From: UBA12481 sp012523435
Lineage (GTDB): Bacteria > Bacteroidota > Bacteroidia > Bacteroidales > UBA12481
Direction: 5' to 3'
Assembly (NCBI GenBank): GCA_028686135.1
Contig: JAQUCP010000003.1
Span: 62,001-126,000, forward strand
Length of the DNA: 64,000 bases
The translations under genes were made by a program, and so were the position numbers. This document shows, in pieces, positions 1 to 8,356 of the stretch. How positions within the stretch are numbered: position 1 is the first letter of the stretch; each line of letters starts with the position of its first letter. The notes beneath the pieces are model-generated. The model was not told the origin of the DNA and searched no databases. It saw only the letters and a program-made list of their open reading frames with translations.

Positions 1-363
1 CGTACTGGGAAACGTGTCAACCGTGAATTTGATATCATCATGATAGGACTAGTGCGGCCTCGCCACGAGTTATATCAGAGAATCGATCAGCGAGTTGATC
101 AGATGTTTTCAGATGGATTGGTAGAAGAAGCCCGACGACTACTCCCCTATCGGAATCGACCAGCATTGAATACGGTAGGTTACCAGGAGCTTTTTCGCCA
201 TTTTGATGGGGAGTATAATCTGGAAGAAGCCAACAGGTTAATTAAGCGTAACACTCGCCGGTATGCAAAACGGCAGATCACTTGGAACAAGAGGTACGAA
301 GGTAGAATCCACCCCTTCAATCCTAATCAGATCACTGAAATTGAGAATTTTATCACCTCGTAA
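1..363 (+). CDS. miaA: tRNA dimethylallyltransferase MiaA, C-terminal part (5' end outside window)
   Basis: MiaA transfers a dimethylallyl group from DMAPP to N6 of A37 in tRNAs that read UNN codons. The frame is open from base 1, so the gene starts before the window; about 120 C-terminal residues are present of a usual 300 or so. The tail matches the family: a segment LYQRIDQRVDQMFSDGLVEE, then NTVGYQEL and a basic stretch RRYAKRQITWNKR, which is the characteristic end of MiaA. The P-loop and catalytic Asp/Thr lie upstream and cannot be seen. It converges on the minus-strand glycosyltransferase gene, overlapping it by 11 bp at the 3' ends. Confidence 0.93.
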   Translation, partial: RTGKRVNREFDIIMIGLVRPRHELYQRIDQRVDQMFSDGLVEEARRLLPYRNRPALNTVGYQELFRHFDGEYNLEEANRLIKRNTRRYAKRQITWNKRYEGRIHPFNPNQITEIENFITS

Positions 364-1402
364 GGGGCTTGCGATCGGGATAGAAGCCTTTGCCAAAGAC
401 CTCATACTCATCTACTTTTCTGACACATGCCTTGAACCAGGCTCCCAGAAAGCCAGTACCATACCCAGCCATTTGTATCATCGAGGCAAGCAGCGCTTTA
501 AATGCGGTTAGCAGCGATCCGGTTCGGATGGTAGCATCAATAAAAACCAATAAAAGCCAAAGCAGTAATGGGGCAGCCAACAGAAGTGGCCAGGCGGAAT
601 GCATGAGTATAGCCAACAGAATGGCGAGGGCAACCAGCAGGCCATTCCCATAAACGAAAAGCGTGGGTAACAGAAAAAAGAGTTTGAAGGTATCCGGATA
701 CACTTTAGAGATGATCACCCTGGTTTTTCCAAAGCCATGGACCTGACGATAAAACTGATTCAGGCTGGTTCGCCGCTTATGATAAACAAACGCCTCTGGT
801 ATGAGGGCAGTTGTAAAGCCAGCCTTGATCAATTCGATACTAAAAACCATATCCTCGCCAGGGTGCATTCGCGTGACTGGGTATCCCCCGGTAGCAATCC
901 AAGCCTGACGGGAGATGCCCATATTAAAACTCCGAGGGTGAAATTTGGAAACCTGCCTGCGCCCTCCACGGATGCCCCCGGTAGTCAGAAAAGAGGTCAT
1001 CGCGTAAGATATGGCCTTCTGAACCCGGTTAAAATTCCCGGCGGCACGATCGGGCCCACCGAAGAAATCCACTGGATGCTTTTCTAGGTAGTCATCCACC
1101 TTCATGAGGTAATCCGGCGGCAGTATGCAATCACTATCGACAAAGATCAAGTAATCACCTATCGCTTGCTCCATCCCGAAATTGCGAGCTATGGAAGGGC
1201 CGGATTTTGGCTGGTCGAAATACCGGATGGGCATTTGATCAGCATAGGTAGCCACGACCTGGTCTGATTTTATCGACGAGCCGTCTTCCACGATGACTAC
1301 TTCGAACGCCCGGCAGGTTTGGTTAGCCAGACTGGCCAGCAGTTCGGTCATTTCACCGGGACGGTTATAGACAGGGACAATGAACGAGTACTGACGTGTC
1401 AT
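353..1402 (-). CDS. family 2 glycosyltransferase with C-terminal membrane segments
   Basis: A 349-residue inverting GT-A glycosyltransferase. The N-terminal domain has the GT2 pattern FIVPVYNRP (residues 7-15), VEDGS (38-42) and the metal-binding VDSDC (88-92). Residues about 240-330 contain three or so hydrophobic stretches, so the catalytic domain is anchored at the inner membrane facing the cytoplasm. It is the last gene of a four-gene minus-strand operon, and its start overlaps the stop of the methyltransferase gene by 4 bp (ATGA type). Its nucleotide-sugar donor and acceptor cannot be read from sequence; the operon context suggests surface glycan or lipid-linked sugar synthesis. Confidence 0.88.
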   Translation of the reverse strand: MTRQYSFIVPVYNRPGEMTELLASLANQTCRAFEVVIVEDGSSIKSDQVVATYADQMPIRYFDQPKSGPSIARNFGMEQAIGDYLIFVDSDCILPPDYLMKVDDYLEKHPVDFFGGPDRAAGNFNRVQKAISYAMTSFLTTGGIRGGRRQVSKFHPRSFNMGISRQAWIATGGYPVTRMHPGEDMVFSIELIKAGFTTALIPEAFVYHKRRTSLNQFYRQVHGFGKTRVIISKVYPDTFKLFFLLPTLFVYGNGLLVALAILLAILMHSAWPLLLAAPLLLWLLLVFIDATIRTGSLLTAFKALLASMIQMAGYGTGFLGAWFKACVRKVDEYEVFGKGFYPDRKPLTR

Positions 1403-2166
1403 TGTGGTTTAAAAGCTAAGTAAAGGATCTCTCCCGGGGCAAGGCGGAACCGTTCGATCTCTTCAGGCTGAAAATGGTCGGCTACGCTCCATTCTACCAC
1501 GTTGAATCCAGCCTGTCTCAAGCGAGCCGGATAATCTTTCCCGTACAGCCGGAGGTGATCCTTCTGTCCGAAATGTTTTTCGCGTTCCCGGGGATCTTTG
1601 ATTGTTGGGTCTTCATACGTGGCTTCCAGTGTAGGGTCCTGTGGAACCTGCATGATTGCTAAGCCGCCCGGTTTTAACACCCGGATGATCTCTCTCATCA
1701 CTTGGCGGTCATTCTCCACATGTTCCAGCACATGGTTACAAAGAATGAGATCGTACGTACCTGAATCAAAAGGAATACTATGCAGGTCAAAATGATAATC
1801 GGCTAAAGGGGACTCTAGATCTGCCGTAACATAATCAATATGAGACATTTTCCGGAATCTTCCGTAGAAACACTGTTCGGGTGCCACATGGAGCATTTTC
1901 ACGGGATAGGTGAGGATGCCCGGAACTCGCACCAAGTAAAGCCATATCAGGCGGTGTCGCTCTAGCGACAAGCAGGACGGGCAGAGGACGTTAGGCCGGG
2001 GAATGACTCCGTAAGAGAGAAATCTGCTGAAAGTCTTGGTGCAGACTGGGCACATAACCTTATCGCCTCGCAGGAACGGACGCATGATGGCCATGAACGG
2101 GTAACTCAGCCGGATTAGAAAAGGCCGGGGAAGTGCGTGAAGCAAAAAACGGATCAGAGACTTCAT
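1399..2166 (-). CDS. class I SAM-dependent methyltransferase with N-terminal zinc ribbon
   Basis: A 255-residue protein. Four cysteines at about 39, 42, 62 and 65 (CPVC and CPSC) look like a zinc ribbon ahead of the Rossmann-type methyltransferase core. The core shows a SAM-binding region around MLHVAPEQCF (91-100), an acidic position in VTADLES, and DLILCNHVLEHV followed by LKPGG, typical of the UbiE/Methyltransf_11 group. The substrate is unknown; its position between two glycosyltransferase genes, with 4 bp overlaps on both sides, suggests methylation of a sugar or glycolipid. The amino-terminal Cys pairs may help substrate binding, which is inference. Confidence 0.85.
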   Translation of the reverse strand: MKSLIRFLLHALPRPFLIRLSYPFMAIMRPFLRGDKVMCPVCTKTFSRFLSYGVIPRPNVLCPSCLSLERHRLIWLYLVRVPGILTYPVKMLHVAPEQCFYGRFRKMSHIDYVTADLESPLADYHFDLHSIPFDSGTYDLILCNHVLEHVENDRQVMREIIRVLKPGGLAIMQVPQDPTLEATYEDPTIKDPREREKHFGQKDHLRLYGKDYPARLRQAGFNVVEWSVADHFQPEEIERFRLAPGEILYLAFKPQ

Positions 2167-3119
2167 AACTCCTCGGCAATCAAGTATTTATTTCGATCAG
2201 CCGATGACCTTGAAACCAGTTCTGCCAGAAATCCGGCCAGAAAAAGTTGTACCCCGATGATAACAGCAACGAGGGCCAAGTAAAAGAGGGGCTGATCGGT
2301 GGCTTCTCTCCAAGGAAGGTGATTAATCACCGCATGAACCTTAACCCCGATAATCCAGGCGGCTACTAGCGCTCCGAAGAGCATCATCAGCATACCCAGT
2401 GTACCAAAAAAATGCATTGGCTTTTTAGAAAAGCGCGTGATAAAGCTTACCGTAAGCAGATCCAAGGCTCCGGTAAACAAGCGTTCCCATCCATATTTTG
2501 TCTTGCCATATTTTCGCTCATGATGCACCACCACTTTTTCACCAATACGGGTAAAACCGGCTTTTTTGGCTAAGATTGGGGTATATCGATGCATATCACC
2601 AAACACCTCGATACTCTTAACAACCTGACTATCATAAGCTTTCAAGCCACAGTTAAAATCATGAATCCGTATTCCGCTATTCAGGCGGGCAACAAAATTG
2701 AAAAACTTAGAGGGCCATCTTTTAGAGATTGGGTCTTTTCTTTTTTTCTTCCACCCCGACACCAGATCATACTGGTCCTGGGTGATCATCCGGTAAAGCT
2801 CAGGGATCTCATCCGGGCTATCTTGGAGATCAGCGTCCATGGTAATCACAACCTTGCCCCGAGCGGCAGTAAACCCCGATTGCAGAGCAGCAGCCTTTCC
2901 ATAATTATGTTGGAAGCGGATTCCGCGCAACTCAGGATTCGCGGCAGACAGGGTGCGAATCACCTCCCAAGAGCCATCGCGGCTGCCATCATCCACCAGG
3001 ATCACTTCATAAGTAATACTCATGCCCTTGGCAACGCGCTTGATCCAAGCGAGGAGCTCCGGTAACGATTCTGACTCGTTAAAGACCGGCACAACGACAG
3101 ATAAATCCATCTTGATCAT
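2163..3119 (-). CDS. dolichol-phosphate mannosyltransferase/GtrB-like family 2 glycosyltransferase
   Basis: A 318-residue polyprenyl-phosphate glycosyltransferase. It has SVVVPVFNESESLPEL at the N-terminus, VDDGSRDGSW near residue 43 and MDADLQD near 95, all characteristic of the DPM1/GtrB subgroup, which loads a sugar on undecaprenyl phosphate at the cytoplasmic membrane. Two hydrophobic segments at about 233-257 and 278-302 match the two C-terminal helices usual in GtrB-type enzymes. The start may be the second Met, at 3110. Only 2 bp separate it from the DUF4199 gene upstream, and its stop overlaps the methyltransferase start by 4 bp. The lipid-linked sugar it makes could be used for lipid A, O-antigen or protein glycosylation. 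Confidence 0.9.
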   Translation of the reverse strand: MIKMDLSVVVPVFNESESLPELLAWIKRVAKGMSITYEVILVDDGSRDGSWEVIRTLSAANPELRGIRFQHNYGKAAALQSGFTAARGKVVITMDADLQDSPDEIPELYRMITQDQYDLVSGWKKKRKDPISKRWPSKFFNFVARLNSGIRIHDFNCGLKAYDSQVVKSIEVFGDMHRYTPILAKKAGFTRIGEKVVVHHERKYGKTKYGWERLFTGALDLLTVSFITRFSKKPMHFFGTLGMLMMLFGALVAAWIIGVKVHAVINHLPWREATDQPLFYLALVAVIIGVQLFLAGFLAELVSRSSADRNKYLIAEEL

Positions 3120-3121
3120 CT

Positions 3122-3667
3122 CTATTCAACCTCTTTCATGGCATCCTGAAAAGGATCATTCTCTTTTTTAACAAACAGGGAGACAATCAATGACCAGATT
3201 GCTCCGGAAATAGCTCCGCTCAGAATCCCTGTAAAGAATTGAAAACCTGGTGATTTCATCCTAATCATTAGATCCGTATAAGCCGACATTTGCGATTCGC
3301 CAAATCCTTGCTGATAAAGCTGTTCTTCCATCATACCGATCTGTTGATCAATCGCATCGGGATCTATCCCCGTATAATAGATGGCCATAAAAAAGGCCAC
3401 CACAATCGAAGAAAAAAACATAAACAGGAAACCCGCCTTAAAGGATTGGCCATAACGAACATAGCCGCCCATGTATCGATCCCGCCACTGCCGTAAACTA
3501 AAAAACAAGGCAGTGAATGTCACTGCCCATCCTAGCAGATTCGTGACAAAGGACTTTTCAACCTTCAAAATCAAAATCAGCAGATTTAGCAAAATCAAAG
3601 CAGCTGCAATAAGCAAACCATACTTCATAGCTGCTTTAAGCAAGGGGTGTTTTTCCTGATTATCCAT
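3122..3667 (-). CDS. DUF4199 family membrane protein
   Basis: About 181 residues with four hydrophobic segments, resembling the DUF4199 family of small Bacteroidetes inner-membrane proteins of unknown role. The family often sits next to a GtrB-like glycosyltransferase, as here. I chose the ATG at 3667 (MDNQEKHPLLK) and not the longer frame from 3694, because a clean -7 promoter element (TATCTTTG on the minus strand) lies at 3692-3699 and would overlap the longer start. It heads the four-gene glycosyltransferase operon. The C-terminus is charged (KKENDPFQDAMKEVE) and probably cytoplasmic. Confidence 0.85.
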   Translation of the reverse strand: MDNQEKHPLLKAAMKYGLLIAAALILLNLLILILKVEKSFVTNLLGWAVTFTALFFSLRQWRDRYMGGYVRYGQSFKAGFLFMFFSSIVVAFFMAIYYTGIDPDAIDQQIGMMEEQLYQQGFGESQMSAYTDLMIRMKSPGFQFFTGILSGAISGAIWSLIVSLFVKKENDPFQDAMKEVE

Positions 3668-3691
3668 TGGTCTTGAAAACTCACATTTGGC

Positions 3692-3699
3692 CAAAGATA
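3692..3699 (-). promoter_or_regulatory. -7 promoter element of the DUF4199/glycosyltransferase operon
   Basis: Minus-strand TATCTTTG matches the Bacteroidetes consensus TAnnTTTG. It lies about 25 bp upstream of the chosen ATG at 3667 and rules out the longer start at 3694. No clear -33 TTTG is seen at the usual spacing. Confidence 0.7.
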
Positions 3700-3731
3700 G
3701 CGGGAAAACTTATCATCTGAAAAACATTTCT

Positions 3732-3739
3732 TATCTTTG
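3732..3739 (+). promoter_or_regulatory. -7 promoter element of the SRP RNA gene
   Basis: TATCTTTG matches TAnnTTTG exactly and ends 5 bp before the first paired base of the SRP RNA at 3745, the expected distance to a transcription start. Confidence 0.8.
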
Positions 3740-3744
3740 CAAAC

Positions 3745-3841
3745 GGGTAAGTCTTATACGGCCAGCTCCCGCCGAACTCCCCCAGGACCGGAAGGTAGCA
3801 AGGGTACGCGGTTGAAGCGGTGCGATATAAGTAGCTTACCC
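3745..3841 (+). ncRNA. ffs: signal recognition particle RNA, small bacterial type (4.5S)
   Basis: The RNA scaffold of the signal recognition particle, which binds Ffh and targets membrane and secreted proteins. The sequence folds back on itself: the first bases GGGTAAG pair with the last bases CTTACCC, and the apical part contains the conserved Ffh-binding core CAGGACCGGAAGGTAGCA with its GGAA tetraloop. Length is about 97 nt. A run of T directly follows (3842-3853), acting with the closing helix as a terminator. It lies between divergent and downstream protein genes and has its own promoter. Confidence 0.95.
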
Positions 3842-3865
3842 TTCTTTTTTTTAGGAGTGGAATCA

Positions 3866-3873
3866 TAACTTTG
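3866..3873 (+). promoter_or_regulatory. -7 promoter element of the PD40 lipoprotein gene
   Basis: TAACTTTG matches TAnnTTTG and lies 20 bp upstream of the ATG at 3894. Confidence 0.65.
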
Positions 3874-3893
3874 TACCACTAATTCCCTTACGA

Positions 3894-4901
3894 ATGAAAC
3901 CAATCGTCCGCCTTTTGGTTATTTGCTCTCTGGGGGTCCTGACCTTCCTGGGGAGCTGTGGTCCGAAGTATGAGATCAATTATCCATCAGGCCGGTTTAA
4001 TGACTCAACTGAGAACCTGTTGTTCGTTAACAGCGCTTATGATGATTACAACTCTGCCGGCCCTCCAATCATTACGGTTTCCCTACCATTGGTCTTTTCA
4101 AGCAACCGGTCAACCGCTGGCGGGAAATTCGATCTTATTGATTATGAGCTCTATGCATCCTTTAATCAATACGACGGAACCATTAGCCTGGGAGCAGTGG
4201 AACGAGTGTACCCCTTCCTCTTTCTGACTAGTTATGCCAATACAGAACACAATGAATTTGGCCCCTTCACTTCGTTTCTGGGAGGAACGGAGTATTTCTT
4301 CTTTTTTGCCAGCGACCGGTCGGGCAATATGGACCTGTACACCTCCTTTTTTAATGATTACAGCTTTACGGGGATGAATCCCGTCGACCCGACACCCTAC
4401 TTGAATAAAGGGCTTAGTTCGCCGTCCTATGAAGCCTATGCCGCCATGAGCAAGGATTTCAGACAGGTATTATTCTGCAGCAATCGGCATGGTGGTCCGG
4501 AGGAAATCTTCCGAGTCATGATTCCCGACACAGTAGAGTTCTACACCTGGTCAAAGGCAGATACAACCTATCAGGCCGATCCGGTCAGTCAGATTAACTC
4601 CGATGCCCGGGATCTGTTCCCCTATATCAACGGGAACCTGCTGGTTTTTGCCTCTGACCGTGAAGGCGGCGAAGGTGGGCTCGACCTGTACTATTCGCAA
4701 TGGCAGGGGACCGACTGGGGTGCACCGGTGAATTTTGGGCCAAAAATCAACACTCCTCATGATGAGTGCCGGCCTGTGATCTTTTTTGCCCCCTATTTCG
4801 ATAATGATCTGATGATCTTTTCATCAAACCGACCAGGCGGCAAAGGGGGATTTGATCTGTACCACGTAGGTATTAAAAAAATGATGCAAGAAACCGATTA
4901 A
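3894..4901 (+). CDS. lipoprotein with PD40/TolB-like beta-propeller repeats
   Basis: A 335-residue exported lipoprotein. The signal peptide ends in the lipobox FLGSC, with the lipidated cysteine at residue 22. The mature part has at least five WD40-like PD40 motifs: FSSNRS, FASDRSGNMDLY, FCSNRHGGPEEIF, FASDREGGEGGLDLYY and FSSNRPGGKGGFDLYH. Such repeats build a propeller of the TolB type and in Bacteroidetes often occur in OmpA/peptidoglycan-associated envelope proteins; no OmpA domain is present here. The binding partner is unknown. It is followed after 22 bp by the aldolase gene, perhaps by chance. Confidence 0.85.
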   Translation: MKPIVRLLVICSLGVLTFLGSCGPKYEINYPSGRFNDSTENLLFVNSAYDDYNSAGPPIITVSLPLVFSSNRSTAGGKFDLIDYELYASFNQYDGTISLGAVERVYPFLFLTSYANTEHNEFGPFTSFLGGTEYFFFFASDRSGNMDLYTSFFNDYSFTGMNPVDPTPYLNKGLSSPSYEAYAAMSKDFRQVLFCSNRHGGPEEIFRVMIPDTVEFYTWSKADTTYQADPVSQINSDARDLFPYINGNLLVFASDREGGEGGLDLYYSQWQGTDWGAPVNFGPKINTPHDECRPVIFFAPYFDNDLMIFSSNRPGGKGGFDLYHVGIKKMMQETD

Positions 4902-4923
4902 CCATCTCATAATCAATAAATAA

Positions 4924-5580
4924 ATGAAATTTTTCCTTGACACTGCGAATTTGGATCAGATCCGTGAAGCCCAGGAATTAGGTATCCTGGATGGCGTAAC
5001 GACCAATCCCTCACTGATGGCCCGTGAAGGAATCAGTGGAAGAAACAACATTCTTCAGCACTACATCGATATTTGTGATATCGTTAAAGGCGATGTTAGT
5101 GCCGAAGTTATTGCCACCGATCTGGAGGGAATGATCCGTGAAGGGAAAGAGCTCTCGGGCCTTCACCCTCAAATCGTGGTGAAAATTCCGATGACCCGGG
5201 AGGGCATTATGGCGATCAAGCACTTCAGCCGTCTAGAAATCCGCACAAACTGTACACTAATTTTCTCAATCGGTCAGGCACTCCTGGCAGCTAAAGCAGG
5301 CGCGACCTATGTATCACCGTTTATCGGAAGGCTCGATGACATTTCAGTTGACGGGGTGGAACTGATCCGTAGTATTGTCCAGCTTTACCGGACTTACCGA
5401 TTCGACACTCAGGTTCTGGCTGCATCAGTTCGTCACAGCATGCACATCATCCAGTGCGCCGAGGCTGGTGCTCATGTTGTTACCTGTCCACTGAAACCCA
5501 TCCTGGGTCTGATTGACCATCCACTGACCACGGCCGGACTGGAAAAATTCCTAGCCGACCATCGTAAGCTTAATTCCTGA
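4924..5580 (+). CDS. fsa: transaldolase/fructose-6-phosphate aldolase (small TalC/Fsa type)
   Basis: A 218-residue class I aldolase of the short transaldolase family (about 215 residues), in the cytoplasm. Motifs are MKFFLDTANLDQI at the start, GVTTNPSL near residue 24, VVKIPM with the Schiff-base lysine at about 87, and FIGRLDD and AASVRH further on. Members either transfer dihydroxyacetone units in the pentose phosphate pathway (transaldolase) or cleave fructose 6-phosphate. Sequence alone does not decide; the rpe gene elsewhere in the window fits a non-oxidative pentose phosphate pathway. The stop TGA overlaps the next start by one base, so it is translationally coupled to the threonylcarbamoyl-AMP synthase gene. 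Confidence 0.92.
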   Translation: MKFFLDTANLDQIREAQELGILDGVTTNPSLMAREGISGRNNILQHYIDICDIVKGDVSAEVIATDLEGMIREGKELSGLHPQIVVKIPMTREGIMAIKHFSRLEIRTNCTLIFSIGQALLAAKAGATYVSPFIGRLDDISVDGVELIRSIVQLYRTYRFDTQVLAASVRHSMHIIQCAEAGAHVVTCPLKPILGLIDHPLTTAGLEKFLADHRKLNS

Positions 5581-6194
5581 TGCTTAGAAAGATATACCCC
5601 GTCAACCCCAACCCCAAAGAGATCCGGATGGTTGTGGATATTCTCAGAGAAGGCGGAGTTATCATCTACCCCACTGATACAATCTATGGTCTGGGTTGCG
5701 ATATTACTCACCCAAAGGCCATCGACCGAATCGCTCATCTTAAAGGAATTAAAGCTGAAAAAGCACAATTTTCGTTTATCGTTTACGATCTCAGTCATCT
5801 GTCTGATTACACCAAGCCGATCAATAATACGGTGTACAAACTGATGAAAAGGCACCTTCCGGGACCATTCACATTTATTCTGGAAGCCAACAACAATGTT
5901 CCTAAAATTCTAAAAACCAAGAAGAAAACCGTTGGAATCAGGATCCCGGACAATCCAATCATCCGGGAGATTGTCAGGGAGCTCGGCAATCCAATCCTAA
6001 ACACGTCAGTCCACAGTGGGGATGTTATTCTGGAATACAACACTGATCCAGAGCTGATACACGAAGAAATGGGGCATCTGGTTGATATAGTCATTGACGG
6101 AGGATTCGGGAATAATATAGCTTCGACGGTGGTAGATTGTACCGGCCCCGAGCCGATGGTTCTCCGTGAGGGACTTGGAGTGTTGGAAATATAG
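5580..6194 (+). CDS. L-threonylcarbamoyladenylate synthase (Sua5/YrdC/YciO family)
   Basis: A 204-residue single-domain YrdC-type protein. The enzyme uses threonine, bicarbonate and ATP to make threonylcarbamoyl-AMP for the t6A37 modification of ANN-reading tRNAs. Motifs are GGVIIYPTDTIYGLG (residues 25-39), a lysine-rich substrate loop, LPGPFTFIL, VGIRIP and SSxxx-type C-terminal segments (NTSVHSGD, ASTVVDC). It lacks the extra Sua5 C-terminal domain, so it is TsaC- or YciO-like. It overlaps the aldolase gene by one base and converges on comEC with 22 bp between the stops. Confidence 0.9.
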   Translation: MLRKIYPVNPNPKEIRMVVDILREGGVIIYPTDTIYGLGCDITHPKAIDRIAHLKGIKAEKAQFSFIVYDLSHLSDYTKPINNTVYKLMKRHLPGPFTFILEANNNVPKILKTKKKTVGIRIPDNPIIREIVRELGNPILNTSVHSGDVILEYNTDPELIHEEMGHLVDIVIDGGFGNNIASTVVDCTGPEPMVLREGLGVLEI

Positions 6195-6216
6195 CACTTG
6201 GCTGATAGTTGGACGG

Positions 6217-7773
6217 TTAAAAAAACCTGTGGAATATCATTGCTGTCAGTACGAGGGATAGACCTCCGAGTAATTTGCGACTTTCCGGACGCTGCAGATA
6301 GCTCCTGATCAAAAGGATCACCAGGTAGTACAACGGCACATCAATCCATGATAAACCCTTTGGTTCCAAAACATTGCCAGGCAGGCTACCCATCCAGGAA
6401 GCTCCGGCAATTGCCATCTCGACCAATCGGTCGACCACTTCATACAGGAAGGCAAGGTTGATTCCGGATAAGTCGAGCAGGAACAGCAGAATTCCAAGGT
6501 AAAATACGGTGATCATGATTGGCACCAAGAACAAGTTCCCGGCTAGAAAATAGACTGGGAACCAGCCGAACCAGAAAATCAGTGGAGGAACGATCAGGCT
6601 CTGTGCCGATAAGGATACAGAAATGGAGCCAGTTATTTTATTTAATGGGAATCGGACTTTTTTCAGTTTCCGAAAAATGGATGACCAGGAAAAAATCCCA
6701 GCCACAGCAAGATAAGACAACTGTGCACCGGCGCTAAAAAGAGTGAAGGGATTCATTGTTAGGTGGATAAACCCAGCTGTTCCAAGCACTTGCAGGCCAT
6801 TACTGTTTCTTTTTAGTAACCAGGCCAACTCGAAAATGGTAATCATCCCACCGGCTCTCACTGCCGATGGTCCAGCACCGGTTAATTCAACAAAGCCCCA
6901 AACCAGTATTAAGCTCAGCAGAGATATTGGCAACCGCCTTCGTTTGAAGCCAAGCAAGGAAAAGAGTTTTTTAAGTATGAGATAAATCACTCCGACATGC
7001 AAACCGGATACACTGAGGACATGGATGATGCCTGCCCGTGAAAACTCATCACGGACCTCCGGATTCAGATCGGTCCGGTCGCCCAGAATCATGGCCGATA
7101 GCAGTGCGGTGCAATTCTGTGAGAGTGGCATGGCGGCTATCCGATCAGAAAATTGCTGCTGGCTTCTCTTAAACCACTCAGCAACAGCCATCTTTTCACG
7201 AGAAGCAATCAACTTCGATTTGCCCTTATTAAGCCATGCCTGGTAGCCAACTCCTTTGGAAATCCAATACCGAGCAGGTTTAAACGAACTGTTTGGAGCG
7301 GATTCCGGCACTTTTTCCAATCCCAGGGGACCAAATAGCCAGACATCCCCCCGGTGGTAGCTCTCCTGTCCGGGTTTAATGAGCAGCAGTATTTTACCAA
7401 ACTGCACTTGCCACCCTTTACCATCCCACTCTCGCATCACCCTAACCGTCAGATGGCCGAGTCGCTCACTCACCATACGATAATTCGTGACACGGGCCTG
7501 AATGATAACACTCTGGTTATCTGTTCCTTTAAGTTGGTAACAACCCAAAAAACTAGAAAGCCAACCAGCCAATCCCGTCACCACAAGAACGAAGAGGATT
7601 GTATAAATTGCCTGAGCGATCTCTCGCCAGTAGATCCGATGGAATAGCGGTAATGCTATTGGCAATAGGAGTGCTAATCCGATAATAACTGCTATAGCTG
7701 GCTCTACGATGTGTGAGGCAGCAAGAATGCCAGTAGCTATCCCAACAAGGGACATTGCCAGGGGTTTTCCCAT
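6217..7773 (-). CDS. comEC: ComEC/Rec2 family DNA-uptake channel protein, short form without metallo-beta-lactamase domain
   Basis: ComEC forms the inner-membrane channel for single-stranded DNA in natural transformation. An N-terminal DUF4131-like region (about 30-190) is followed by the Competence domain with the family motif HVLSVSGLHVG (about residues 251-261 from this start) and many membrane helices to the C-terminus. The protein ends at about 518 residues; full ComEC has a further C-terminal metallo-beta-lactamase nuclease-like domain, absent here, as in many Bacteroidetes homologues. An in-frame ATG at 7785 lies inside the stem of a strong terminator hairpin, so I prefer the ATG at 7773. 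It is convergent with the YrdC-family gene. Confidence 0.88.
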   Translation of the reverse strand: MGKPLAMSLVGIATGILAASHIVEPAIAVIIGLALLLPIALPLFHRIYWREIAQAIYTILFVLVVTGLAGWLSSFLGCYQLKGTDNQSVIIQARVTNYRMVSERLGHLTVRVMREWDGKGWQVQFGKILLLIKPGQESYHRGDVWLFGPLGLEKVPESAPNSSFKPARYWISKGVGYQAWLNKGKSKLIASREKMAVAEWFKRSQQQFSDRIAAMPLSQNCTALLSAMILGDRTDLNPEVRDEFSRAGIIHVLSVSGLHVGVIYLILKKLFSLLGFKRRRLPISLLSLILVWGFVELTGAGPSAVRAGGMITIFELAWLLKRNSNGLQVLGTAGFIHLTMNPFTLFSAGAQLSYLAVAGIFSWSSIFRKLKKVRFPLNKITGSISVSLSAQSLIVPPLIFWFGWFPVYFLAGNLFLVPIMITVFYLGILLFLLDLSGINLAFLYEVVDRLVEMAIAGASWMGSLPGNVLEPKGLSWIDVPLYYLVILLIRSYLQRPESRKLLGGLSLVLTAMIFHRFF

Positions 7774-7774
7774 A

Positions 7775-7812
7775 AAAAATCGCATCTATCCAACTAGATA
7801 GATGCGATTTTT
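7775..7812 (-). terminator. strong hairpin terminator ending the ruvX-def-TPR operon, also T-tailed on the + strand
   Basis: A perfect 16-bp stem (7775-7790 with 7797-7812) around a 6-base loop, rich in A on one side and T on the other, so it can act in both directions. It follows the stop of the minus-strand TPR lipoprotein by about 16 bp and reaches the 5' end of comEC. Confidence 0.85.
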
Positions 7813-7828
7813 GATCACAAAAGGAAAA

Positions 7829-8356
7829 TCACTTTGTGTTTTGCGACTCCCACTGGCGAATCAGATCCTCCAGTGGAACACCCATATTCTGTATAGACAT
7901 TCTTGCATCTTCGGCCATAGGATGATCCGGATAGAGAGTGACAAACTCTTCATACACCACCTTTGCCTGATCGAACTGTTGTAGTTGGTTCTCGAGGATA
8001 AAGGCTTGCAAAAAAAGGCAATAATCTGATTTACTGAAAGTTGGATATGACGACAAAATTCTTTTATAGGTATCAATTGCCAGTCCGGCCATTTTCATGT
8101 TCATCGCGATTTCGGCTCCTTTGAAGAGATATTCGGCCGACAGGGTATCATCCGGGTAAGCATTAGCGTAATCCGTATAGGCCTGTATCATCTCCATACC
8201 CAGCGCAGAATCAATCATGGTTACCGTATCAGAGAAAGCCTGGGTCTCAAGTTTATCAATTGATTCGCGGGCTTTCTCTTGTTCCCGATTCCCATTGCAG
8301 GCAGTCATTAACCCGACTACCAGCACCATTGCAAGTAAGTTCTTGTAGAACATCAT
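7829..8356 (-). CDS. tetratricopeptide-like lipoprotein
   Basis: A 175-residue exported lipoprotein. The signal peptide ends in LMTAC, with the lipidated cysteine at residue 20. The mature part is helical, with TPR-like pairs around YANAYPDDTLSAEYLFKGAE, YKRILSSYPTFSKSDY and YEEFVTLYPDHPMAEDAR, reminiscent of the BamD/YfiO outer-membrane lipoprotein group but shorter. The partner protein is unknown. It is the third gene of an operon after ruvX and def, overlapping def by 4 bp, and is followed by a strong terminator. Confidence 0.82.
   Translation of the reverse strand: MMFYKNLLAMVLVVGLMTACNGNREQEKARESIDKLETQAFSDTVTMIDSALGMEMIQAYTDYANAYPDDTLSAEYLFKGAEIAMNMKMAGLAIDTYKRILSSYPTFSKSDYCLFLQAFILENQLQQFDQAKVVYEEFVTLYPDHPMAEDARMSIQNMGVPLEDLIRQWESQNTK

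Noticed and set aside
3667..3694. Longer N-terminus for the DUF4199 gene
   Set aside because: The start at 3694 would lie in the -7 promoter element, and the added residues do not match the family.
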